Of a stretch of 64,000 nt of DNA, positions 55,165 to 64,000 are shown piece after piece. The stretch spans positions 93,644,221 through 93,708,220 of the forward strand of contig NC_068938.1 of NCBI RefSeq assembly GCF_016801865.2, written 5' to 3'. The notes under the pieces are model-generated. The model did not search any database and was not told where the DNA came from. It saw nothing but the letters and a program-made list of their open reading frames with translations. A program made the translations under genes and the position numbers. The stretch's first letter is position 1. Every line of letters starts with the position of its first letter. The DNA comes from Culex pipiens pallens. Taxonomy: Eukaryota > Arthropoda > Insecta > Diptera > Culicidae.

Positions 55165-55800
55165 ATATACAGTATGTAAAAAAGTATTTACACCCCTTGG
55201 GCACTATGCACATTAGAGTGTAACAAAAATGACTTTTTGGCGGGCATTCAAGGGTTTGTTCCGGTGGGCATACTAAGCCCAAATCCAAAATATGAGCTTG
55301 ATTGGACGTAACAGGAGCTGGCGCTCCGCCCTTCAATTTTAAATGGGAATTAACCCGTAAAAAAAGATTTTTTTCAAAAATGTCATTTTTTGAGGCATTT
55401 TGGCGTTTACCAAAAACATCACTGGCGTGTAGGCCAGATCCTTGCGCATCTTTTGGTATATATAACATTGACATTTGGAGCACCCTGGAGCTCGGTGCAG
55501 GCCTTCAAAGTTTGGCATTTTTTTTCGAAAAATCGGTCCCGGCAAAAAAGATATGCGTCGCGCCTCGCGACGCCCTAGACGCCATTTGAGGCCAAAATGC
55601 CTCAAAAAGTGACATTTTTGAAAAAATCTTTTTTTACGGGTTAAATCTTATTTAAAATTGAAGGGCAGAGCGCCAGCTCTTGTTACGTCCAATCAAGCTC
55701 ATATTTTGGATTTGAGCTTAGTATGCCCACCAGAACAAACCCTTGAATGCCCGCCAAAAATTCATTTTTGTTACATCCTAATGCACATATTGTGATAAAA
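55165..55800 (-). repeat. Dispersed repeat, copy 2 (interrupted)
   Basis: GTATTTACACCCCTTGGGC and the following ACTATGCACAT are the reverse complement of 190-240. The match resumes after the 55214-55780 element with ATTGTGATAAAACCA, which corresponds to the TTTCATCACAAAATG side of copy 1. Confidence 0.7.
55214..55780. mobile_element. 567 bp foldback with 8 bp TSD
   Basis: The ends TAGAGTGTAACAAAAATGA and TCATTTTTGTTACATCCTA are inverted repeats. ATGCACAT is duplicated at 55206-55213 and 55781-55788, and the empty site exists in reverse complement near 195-205. The arms share GGGCATACTAAGC/GCTTAGTATGCCC and GGAGCTGGCGCTC/GAGCGCCAGCTC. The 8 bp TSD supports a hAT-type element. There is no transposase. 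Confidence 0.85.
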
Positions 55801-56249
55801 CCAGGAAAGTGCTGTGTCCTATTCCTCGCCTAGACCAGACCAAAATCCATGATAAAGCTGTCAGACCAAGAATGTCAGACCAAAGAGCAAAAAGTAAACA
55901 ATCTTGGTCTTCGACGTATGTGCACACAAATCAAGAAAAGAAAATTTTAAATAGAATTTTATTTTCCAATTCAGTGACTGGTTTTGGACTGCAAAATTGA
56001 AAGTACGCCAGAGAATGATTAAATAATGTGGCGTCCTGTATACCGACAATTAAATAAGAATTTGAAAGCCTTATTCTTCCACTTTAATTTTTAATCACGT
56101 TTTTGGTTTACACCTGAACAATCTTAAAATTATTTATGCGGATTTGTGATTCCTCTCGTTCCATCATTCCCTTGGATAAAACATGTAAATTTGGTTTGTT
56201 GGACCTTTTCAAAAAAAAAACTCCAGATGTGTTCTTAACTTTCTCGTTG

Positions 56250-56602
56250 GGAGCAGATGGGCATCGAACCCAGAACCAGGGATGCCAGATACACAGATTT
56301 GTCTGTGTTTCACAGACATTTGAGCTCGTGTCAGACATTTTTTGAGGTACACAGACTTTTTAAAAACTTCATTAAATTGTTATTTTGTTAAAATATCAAT
56401 CAAAACTTATTTCGTTAGTCTTCAAATGCTTAAAAACACAATTTTTGATAGATTTCTATGACTGTAAATTGATTTATTTGAATTTTAGACAAAGACACAG
56501 ACATACACAGACTTTTTCACAGACATTTTGAAAAATCATCTGGCATCCCTGCCCAGAACCATTCGCTTACAAAGCGAACACCGTAACTAGTCAGCCACGG
56601 CC
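56250..56602 (-). mobile_element. tRNA-Thr-derived SINE head, split by a hAT MITE
   Basis: Read on the minus strand and skipping the insertion, the sequence has an A-box-like GTGGCTGACTAGTTACGG. An anticodon arm TTCGC-TTTGTAA-GCGAA gives anticodon TGT (Thr), and GGGTTCGATGCCC forms a B-box and T-arm. The acceptor arms do not pair, so it is not a functional tRNA gene. The 56277-56551 element sits between the anticodon arm and the B-box. Confidence 0.75.
56277..56551. mobile_element. hAT-type MITE, CAGGGATGCCAGAT family, copy 2
   Basis: Perfect termini CAGGGATGCCAGAT and ATCATCTGGCATCCCTG are flanked by an exact 8 bp TSD CCCAGAAC at 56269-56276 and 56552-56559. The body, rich in CACAGAC words, matches 13710-13975. 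Confidence 0.9.
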
Positions 56603-57550
56603 GTTCATGTCTATGTGACTTAAATTATTTTTTAAACTCAACAGATTGTTTATTTAAGGCTAACCGTCTGCCAAACAGAGAACTTTGCAAGGTTTGGCGT
56701 TTTTCTTGAAACTGCTTTTGAAACGTGAGTCGGGGAATACGTATCTTCGCGATTACGAACTCCTGATCAACTTATTAGATTTATGAACTCGTTTGCATAG
56801 TTTGCATGCTATCGTCTTTTTTCTCGTCTGAAACAAACATCAACATTCAACGTTACAGCATTTTCTTTGAAACTGCTTTTAAAAATTCGAGTAGTGGCGG
56901 TGATTAATATGGCGGTCCTTCCCGTATCCCCTTAAGATTCTGTATCTCGGCACAAACAGTCTAATCAAGACAGAAAGAGATAATTGTAGGAAATTTAGAA
57001 AAATTTCTTTTTTTACAGGAATACTTATCCCTAAAAGAGCATTTGAAAATTAAAAATTTTCAAAATAAAAATCACCATAAAAATATAATTTTCGAACAAA
57101 CGTTTGATTTAGCATCTGTAGTCAAGACTCAAACCCGAAAATGGTGTGTCTAACGGCAAATCGTGGTTTTAATAAATCTAAATCGATCATCGCAAGAAGG
57201 AAATATGGAACCAACTACATATGTATTACGTTCTGTTCAACTGCGTTGGCACAATAGGTTTTGATTTTGGATTAATGGAAAACAGGGCTTATAGTAGAAG
57301 AACGTGAATGTTAGATTGAGAGATAAAAAGAGAATTTCAGACGGGATAAACGAGATAAAAAACGGTAATTCTTGTTGCTGAGAGATTCTCACGGTGAAAT
57401 GGAGGACAGTGATCGTTGGAGCATACATTTTCAGATTATTGTAGTGCGCTGATGGCTGATATTTTGATATTTTTGCAACCCTGTTCGAGAGAATTACACA
57501 CGTTTATTTTGTAAGACATTTTATTCAAAATCTGCTAAAATTCTTATCAT
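56603..57550. other. Non-coding stretch
   Basis: A word TTTTTCTTGAAACTGCTTTTGAAA recurs in part at about 56700 and 56865. Otherwise no gene or repeat family is recognised. Confidence 0.35.
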
Positions 57551-57554
57551 ATCT

Positions 57555-59486
57555 GAGCAGTTCTCTACGGAATCGGTCTTTTTTGCTTAATTTTAATTTT
57601 TGTATTTTTTAATCCGGGTGAAACTTTTTTGGTGCCTTCGGTATGCCCAAAGAAGCCATTTTGCATCATTAGTTTGTCCATATAATTTTCCATACAAATT
57701 TGGCAGCTGTCCATACAAAAATGATATGTGAAAATTCAAAAATCTGTATCTTTTGAAGGAATTTTTTGATCGATTTGGTGTCTTCGGCAAAGTTGTAGGT
57801 ATGGATATGGACTACACTGAAAAAAAATGATACACGGTAAAAAAAATTTTGGTGATTTTTTATTTAGCTTTTTGACACAAAAACTTGATTTGCAAAAAAA
57901 CACTATTTTTAATTTTTTTTATTTTTTGATATGTTTTAGAGGACATAAAATGCCAACTTTTCAGAAATTTCCAGAATGGGCAAAAAATCTTTGACCGAGT
58001 TATGAATTTTTGAATCAATACAGATTTTTTCAAAAAATCGAAATATTGTTCGCAAAAATTTTTCAACTTCATTTTTCGATGTAAAATCGAATTTGCAATC
58101 AAAAAGTACTTTAGTGAAATTTTGATAAAGTGCACCGTTTTCAAGTTATAACCATTTTTAGGTAACTTTTTTGAAAATAGTCGCAGTTTTTCATTTTTTA
58201 AAATTAGTGCCCATGTTTGCCCACTTTTGAAAAAAATATTTTTGAAAAGCTGAGAAAATTCTCTATATTTTGCTTTATTGAACTTTGTTGATACGACCCA
58301 TAGTTGCTGAGATATTGCCATGCAAAGGTTAAAAAACAGGAAAATTGATGTTTTCTAAGTCTTACCTAAACAACCCACCATTTTCTAATGTCGATATCTC
58401 AGCAACTATAAATCCGATTCACAATGTTAAAATATGAAACATTCGTGAAATTTTCCGATCTTTTCGAAAAAAATATTTTCAAAAATTTAAAATCAAGACT
58501 AACATTTCAAACGGGCCAAACATTCAATATTACGCCCATTTGAAATGTTAGTCTTGATTTTAAATTTTTGAAAATATTTTTTTCGAAGAGATCGGAAAAT
58601 TTTACGAATGTTTCATGTTTTAACATTGTGAATCGGATTTATAGTTGCTGAGATATCGACATTAGAAAATGGTGGGTTGTTTAGGTAAGACTTAGAAAAC
58701 ATCAATTTTCCTGTTTTTTAACCTTTGCATGGCAATATCTCAGCAACTATGGGTCGTATCAACAAAGTTCAATAAAGCAAAATATAGAGAATTTTCTCAG
58801 CTATTCAAAAATATTTTTTTCAAAAGTGGGCAAACATGGGCACTAATTTTAAAAAATGAAAAACTGCGACTATTTTCAAAAAAGTTACCTAAAAATGGTT
58901 ATAACTTGAAAACGGTGCACTTTATCAAAATTTCACTAAAGTACTTTTTGATTGCAAATTCGATTTTACATCGAAAAATGAAGTTGAAAAATTTTTGCGA
59001 CCAATATTTCGATTTTTTGAAAAAATCTGTATTGATTCAAAAATTCATAACTCGGTCAAAGATTTTTTGCCCATTCTGGAAATTTCTGAAAAGTTGGCAT
59101 TTTATGTCCTCTAAAACATATCAAAAAATAAAAAAAATTAAAAATAGTGTTTTTTTGCAAATCAAGTTTTTGTGTCAAAAAGCTAAATAAAAAATCACCA
59201 AAATTTTTTTTACCGTGTATCATTTTTTTTTAGTGTAGTCCATATCCATACCTACAACTTTGCCGAAGACACCAAATCGATCAAAAAATTCCTTCAAAAG
59301 ATACAGATTTTTGAATTTTCATACATCATTTTTGTATGGACAGCTGCCAAATTTGTATGGAAAATTATATGGACAAACTAATGATGCAAAATGGCTTCTT
59401 TGGGCATACCGAAGGCACCAAAAAAGTTTCACCCGGATTAAAAAATACAAAAAAAATCGAATGACCGAAATCTCAGAGAATTGCTC
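57555..59486. mobile_element. 1.93 kb near-perfect foldback, GAGCARTTCTC family, copy 3
   Basis: The ends GAGCAGTTCTCTACGG and GAGAATTGCTC are flanked by ATCT at 57551-57554 and 59487-59490, a true direct repeat and hence a 4 bp TSD. The two arms of about 960 bp are almost identical inverted copies: the same 153-residue chance frame is read from each (57860-58321 minus and 58729-59190 plus) with one residue different. The centre is at about 58525. There is no transposase. Confidence 0.9.
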
Positions 59487-59639
59487 ATCTGTCAAAATCT
59501 GTAACAAAGAAAGGTTGAACATTAATGTGATGGACACTCGAAAAATCTGGAATTTACAGATTCCTGGCAATATATCAACATTTCTAAATAACCATATCAA
59601 AATTGTTTTGAATGAGTAGCTTTACAACTTTTCGGAAGA

Positions 59640-60039
59640 CACCAACGCAAAGGCGATTGCCGTGTGTGTTAAAACAAGCAAAAAATTGCTGTTTTCTCAA
59701 CCCGCAGAAAAAAATAGCTGGACTCTCTGTTGTCACACTTGTCTTTCTTTATTCAAATTGAGAGATTGTTAAGTTTGTAGGATTTTTTTTTACTTTTTAA
59801 CTCAGCTTTTTGTTCTCAGCCGGGATAACATTTGCTTAGTTATGTTGGAAAAATGATCAAAAATTTTCAAATACAGCTACTGAAGATATCAATAGTATTT
59901 ACTATCTAATTGAAATCAAAACCAAGCATTGTACAGTGAAAGTAGTTTTAGTATGAGGTGTTAATTTGCTGCTAAACATTCCAAATTAAAATATCACGCC
60001 CTTCTACTAATGCTTCCTTCTTCGTTGAAAACGAAACTT
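59640..60039. other. Spacer upstream of P450 locus C
   Basis: AT-rich, with no recognised repeat. It probably contains the promoter of locus C. Confidence 0.4.
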
Positions 60040-60045
60040 TCAGTA
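60040..60045 (+). promoter_or_regulatory. Candidate Inr of P450 locus C
   Basis: TCAGTA in the context ACTTTCAGTAG lies 50 bp before the ATG, at a spacing like those of loci A (71) and B (54). No DPE match or TATA box is apparent. Confidence 0.35.
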
Positions 60046-60089
60046 GATTGCTGCATTTCACCCGATAAACATCTTAACGTAAAGCCACG

Positions 60090-61934
60090 ATGGTTCTTCT
60101 GCTGTTAACGGCGATCATCTCCGTCCTAACGGGAATTCTGTACTGGCTGCACCGGAAGCAGTACAAATTTGCCGACGGGTGGCCATCGGTGTATCCGGCG
60201 TACCCGTTGATTGGGAACACCCTGAAGGTGGTCGGAATGACCGACTTGCAACGGACCGATCTGATCAAGGAAACGTTTCAGGAGTGCGAACGTATCTCCA
60301 AGGCATGGGCTGGGCCCAAGCTTCTGCTGTTGACCAGTCATCCGGATTTGATCCAGAAGATACTGATGAGCCCGGATTGCCTGGAGAAGCCGTTTCTGTA
60401 CCGTTTCGTGGGGTTCGAGCTGGGATTGTTCACTTCAAAGTGTATGATTTAGTAAAAGCTTGGAATGGTGGGTTGTTGACTTCTGCGTCTTTTTTCCAGA
60501 TCACTACTGGAAGGGACTCCGGAAGCGACTTAATTCGACTATGAACCAAAAGGTCGTCAACAGTTTCATTCCGATATTTGTGAAATATTGTCGAAAAACG
60601 GTGGACAGTTTGAACCTTTGTGAGGATGGTGAAACGATCGACATTCACAAGTACACCGGGTTGACCTTCCTGGAGGCAGCCTGCGAGACCACGCTCGGAG
60701 TTGACGGTCTCGACAGACCGGGCAAGAAAGAGTTCAAGGAAGGGTTGGACAAGTGCGTCTTGAGAGCGAACATGTGGTGTATAGAATTTGTTTAAAGATT
60801 GGTTCTGTTTTTGTCTAGGATACAGGAAGTGGCATCAAAGCGGATGATTACTCCATATTTGTATCCGGATGTGGTCTACCGAATGACAAATTACTTCAAG
60901 GAGGTCTCTCAAGCTAGTAAAATTGTCTGTGACTTTTTACTGAAGGTGAGTTCCGACACGGAAAGAAAAATAATTTTGAACTGTCAAAATTTCTCGTATC
61001 ACTCATTCCCATTTTGAATCAATTGTTTTCAGCTTTCGAAAGAAAGAAAGCAATTTCTGATCAGTAGTGATAACGACAGTGATGATACAGAGGAGGAAAA
61101 CGACACCTCCGGTAAGCCAAAGGTGTTCGTCGACGAGATTCTGAAGGTATTCAACGACGGAAAAGTCTTCGACGACACGGAACTTACTCATAACATGTAC
61201 GCGATTATTACTGGGGTAGGTGGAACGCCACTTTGCCATAATGGAGGACGCTATAATATTTCTATTTCCTCCAGGCTATTGACACCAGCGGTACCATAAC
61301 GGCCCACGCTTGTCTGCTGATGTCATTTTACCCGGACATGCAGAACCGCCTCTTTGAGGAAATATCCGAACTTTACCCGTTGGACAATCCCGCGATGGAT
61401 TTTTCTCCCGAGATGCTGAAACAACTGCGTTACACAGAGATGTTTCTGAACGAAATTCTACGCTACTGGCCGGCGGGACCGATGGTGGCCCGCCAGAACA
61501 TTGCCGAAATCGAGCTCGACGGTGTACGCGTTCCGCCGGGGCAGACGTTTGTCATGAGCATCGAGGCGCTGCACCGCCGGAAGGACGTTTGGGGTCCGGA
61601 CGCGGATCGGTTTGACCCGGAGAACTTCTCCGAGGAGCGTGTCAGGAAGCGGCACTCGTTTGGGTTTTTGCCGTTCAGCGGGGGGAAGAGAATTTGTTTT
61701 GGTAGTTCACTAATTTTGGTTGTATTACACTGAATAACTAACTATTTTTATTTGATTCCAGGATGGCGCTACGCCCAGACAGCAATGAAGGTTATGATGG
61801 TGCACCTGGTGCGAAATTTTCAGTTTAGCACTAAAATTAAACCGGAAGATGTTCGGTTCCGGCACGATGTGACGATGAAGCTAGCGTTTGAACATGCTGT
61901 GCAAATCACGAAGAGAAATTCTTTGAATGCTTAA
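60090..61934 (+). CDS. Cytochrome P450 locus C, complete (CYP4-clan, CYP325-like)
   Basis: A predicted ER-bound haem monooxygenase of 504 residues. The six exons are 60090-60441, 60500-60752, 60819-60945, 61033-61215, 61275-61701 and 61762-61934. Introns are 58-87 bp, all GT-AG, and the frame is continuous. Exons 1, 2, 3 and 5 have exactly the same lengths as in locus B (352, 253, 127 and 427 nt), showing common descent. Motifs: N-terminal anchor MVLLLLTAIISVLTGILYW, I-helix GAIDTSG, ExxR as EILR at about 365-368, DRFDPENF, and haem loop FSGGKRICFG with cysteine 446. Exon 4 encodes an acidic, variable loop (SSDNDSDDTEEEND) where locus B has an Asn-rich one. CYP325 membership is an inference. 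The substrate is unknown. Confidence 0.92.
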
Positions 61935-61976
61935 AATATAATTACCTTATTTTAACAACTTTTTTCATTAATTTGT

Positions 61977-62001
61977 ATATTTATTTATTTATTTATTTGC
62001 A
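61977..62001 (+). repeat. (TATT)n microsatellite
   Basis: About six tetramers in the probable 3' UTR of locus C. Confidence 0.9.
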
Positions 62002-62109
62002 TTTAAGGACCACTTAACTCAAGAGTCATTCGGGTCCGATCATTAATTTGTTAGTTTTTACTATAATCACTTATGCTTTTTATAATTTTTTTAGTAACTA
62101 TCAAAAATC

Positions 62110-62115
62110 AATAAA
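62110..62115 (+). terminator. Candidate poly(A) signal of P450 locus C
   Basis: AATAAA occurs about 175 bp after the stop codon at 61932-61934. A TTTA tetramer microsatellite lies between at about 61977-62001. Confidence 0.4.
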
Positions 62116-62420
62116 CCACAATCAATACATAAAAAAAAGTTAATTGTGAATATGTTGCCTAAAATTGAAAACCCATTGTAAGACAAAATTTTGCATTGAT
62201 TTATATCGATGAAACAAAACTGAAAAATCAACCGGGTATTAAACAAGCAGATTTGAACTGCTTCAATCGAATCAAATATCTCAACTCAATTGTAAGCACC
62301 CAGTTCCGTTGCAATTACTACTCTATTTCGCTATTTGCGAGCAACTGCTGGCCGTTGCGTGAGCTTGAAGAGCACAAAAACACTCGTGGGGTAGATCAGT
62401 TTTCGCACCTGATAATTGAA

Positions 62421-63347
62421 TAGGGTAGGGTAGTCATCAATGAGACACTTTTGGTTTTTAACTTTCAACGATTTTTGTATTTTTTTCATCAGCATGTTTT
62501 AATGAGCTTTTTGTTGCATGATCTTTCTTTAAATGTGTTCTAACATTGACCAAAATATGAGATCGATTCGACCTCTACAGCCAGAGCTATCCAACTGTCT
62601 CATTGTAGACGCACTTGGCAGGAACAATGAGACAGGTGGGGAACAATGAGACACTCTACGAAAATCAATACTTTTCTAGTAAAACTTCATGTTTTTGTAT
62701 TGTTCCATTGCAGGTGACTTACCTTGAACATTTTAAAGCAATTTTGCCAACTTGAAGCTTTCATTAACAAAAGTTATACTAAAAAGTATTTAAATTTAGT
62801 AAAATCCATTTATTTATACCATATAACATTATATGTTTGGCTAAATGAAGTCAAAACTCAATAAATATGCCAAAAATCACTTCCGATTCATGTTTTGAAG
62901 GATTTCCCTAGATTTTGAAAAGTTTAATGAAGAAAAATCAAAGTGTCTCATTGTTACCCATAGGCTGAAAAGAGTGGGGAACAATGAGACAGCCCTGGAT
63001 TCTGGGTATATTCTTAATTTTGGTCAATTCTAATGAAAGGCCATTGTAACGCAACTCATGCCCTATGAAATGACAAAAGAAGTTTGGATAAATTTTAGTT
63101 TTTGTATTATTGGTAGAATATAAGCGAAAATGTAATTTTCAGTCATAATTTACTTTTACACCCCAAAATCAAACATTTATGAATAACTTTGCTAGGGAGC
63201 GTCCATAACCAAAGCCACTATTATGGCAGACGTGTATCCAGTAGATACACTTTTCCCCAAAATATGAGCCTGATTGGTTGAAACTACGACTTGTGAGGGC
63301 CATTTTATCATTGTTCCCCGTGTCTCATTGATGACTACTCTACCCTA
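62421..63347 (-). mobile_element. 927 bp TA-flanked MITE, copy 2 (inverted)
   Basis: It starts TAGGGTAGGGTAGTCATCAA and ends GATGACTACTCTACCCTA, the reverse complement of the 2851-3777 element. It has exactly the same length and the same internal GTCTCATTGTTCC-like words. Scattered single-base differences are visible throughout. Confidence 0.9.
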
Positions 63348-64000
63348 ATTCAGTTTTTCGCTCACATTAGTGCTCAAGTTGAAATAATTATTTGCTTTAC
63401 ATGTTCAGGGGTTAATATCCTGCAGATTAATGGTGAAATGACGTATACGCCGTTTTTTTCGATTTTGATTTTATGGCAGATCTTCTTGGAAGCGTGAAGA
63501 TAGTGAATGCTGCATTCGGATTTTGAAATTATCATTAAATAATAAAATTGAAGTTTTAATAAATTATTTTGACGATTAAACTTGATCAAAATTAGCCGTG
63601 ATTTGTTTCTTGAAATCATTGTTCTTCCAACAGGTATATTAAACTGGGAGGGAGAAGCGAAGAGGTCTTCTTATTCTTATTCTTATTCTTATTCTTATTC
63701 ATTTTCTTGTTGTTGTTTTTGTTTTCTTGTGCAAGATAATTTCTCTTCCCATCTAAATTTCCAGTCAGTCGTCATCTGTCCTTCTTGACAATACAAATTT
63801 TCTTGCAGCACATTTCAAAATAGTGCTCAAGATCGTGCATGACTCATGTGATGCAACTTTCTCTGCCAATTTTTTTTTTATTCATAACTTATTTTTATCA
63901 GGTCCTCTTCGGTGCCGAGACGAGGGTACCCAGTCACGAAATATTCTAGCAGAGCTGGTTCTGTCAGAATCCTGCTAGAACGGTAGAACATTTCTGCTAG
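63348..64000. other. Window end, non-coding
   Basis: It contains GACGTATACGCCG near 63441, reminiscent of the ATGTATACGCC terminus at 2695. The (TTATTC)n hexamer repeat is at 63669-63700. At the extreme edge, words CTAGCAGA and CTGCTAGAA occur repeatedly in both orientations (63947-64000) and may be the start of another element. No gene is recognised. Confidence 0.4.
63669..63700 (+). repeat. (TTATTC)n microsatellite
   Basis: About five consecutive hexamers. Confidence 0.9.

Noticed and set aside
57860..59190. Two 153-residue proteins on opposite strands
   Set aside because: They are mirror translations of the arms of one palindromic element. Lys/Phe-rich AT-derived sequence, no domain, and the frame is not kept in the related copy at 8456.

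Overview
This is nuclear DNA from an insect, most likely a culicine mosquito (Culex-like). Three things point there: AT-rich sequence with multi-exon genes and short 57-90 bp introns, a cluster of microsomal cytochrome P450 genes of the CYP4-clan/CYP325 type, and a very dense load of foldback (MITE-like) elements and tRNA-derived SINEs. No bacterial genes, operons or CRISPR arrays are present. Everything was read by eye, so boundaries of diverged repeats are approximate, while exon borders and target-site duplications (TSDs) were counted base by base.

Layout. (1) 1-12.6 kb: non-coding, with nested transposons at 2.67-4.70 kb, a 2 x 201 bp tandem duplication at 5.93 kb, a 1.9 kb foldback at 8.46-10.31 kb and a TA-flanked element carrying a tRNA-Ile-like SINE at 11.26-12.41 kb. 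(2) 12.6-21.5 kb: the last three coding exons of a Star-like (FkbM/Methyltransf_21 domain) gene, + strand, with a 7.7 kb intron full of repeats; its 5' exons are not recognised. (3) 21.5-38.2 kb: a repeat desert containing a 3.17 kb LTR retroelement with identical LTRs and no coding capacity (26.35-29.53 kb), a giant foldback with a 17/50-bp satellite core (about 30.0-35.0 kb) and a 2 kb foldback (35.2-37.3 kb). (4) 38.4-61.9 kb: three related P450 loci on the + strand. Locus A (38.4-39.3 kb) has only exons 1-3. Locus B (46.4-54.4 kb) is complete with six exons, but its third intron is 5.8 kb and holds an ORF1-only retroposon. Locus C (60.1-61.9 kb) is compact and complete. (5) 62-64 kb: a second, inverted copy of the 927 bp element seen at 2.85 kb, then microsatellites.

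How it fits together. The P450s are predicted ER-anchored haem monooxygenases, probably arisen by tandem duplication: all three loci keep exon 1-3 lengths of 352, 253 and 127 nt. Locus A lacks the haem-binding half, yet its exon 3 ends in the same phase as B's, so it is either a truncated duplicate or an alternative 5' half for B's exons 4-6. The rest of the window is a natural record of transposition: many insertions sit inside other repeats, so empty sites and TSDs can be read directly (TTAA, 8 bp, 5 bp, 4 bp and TA classes).
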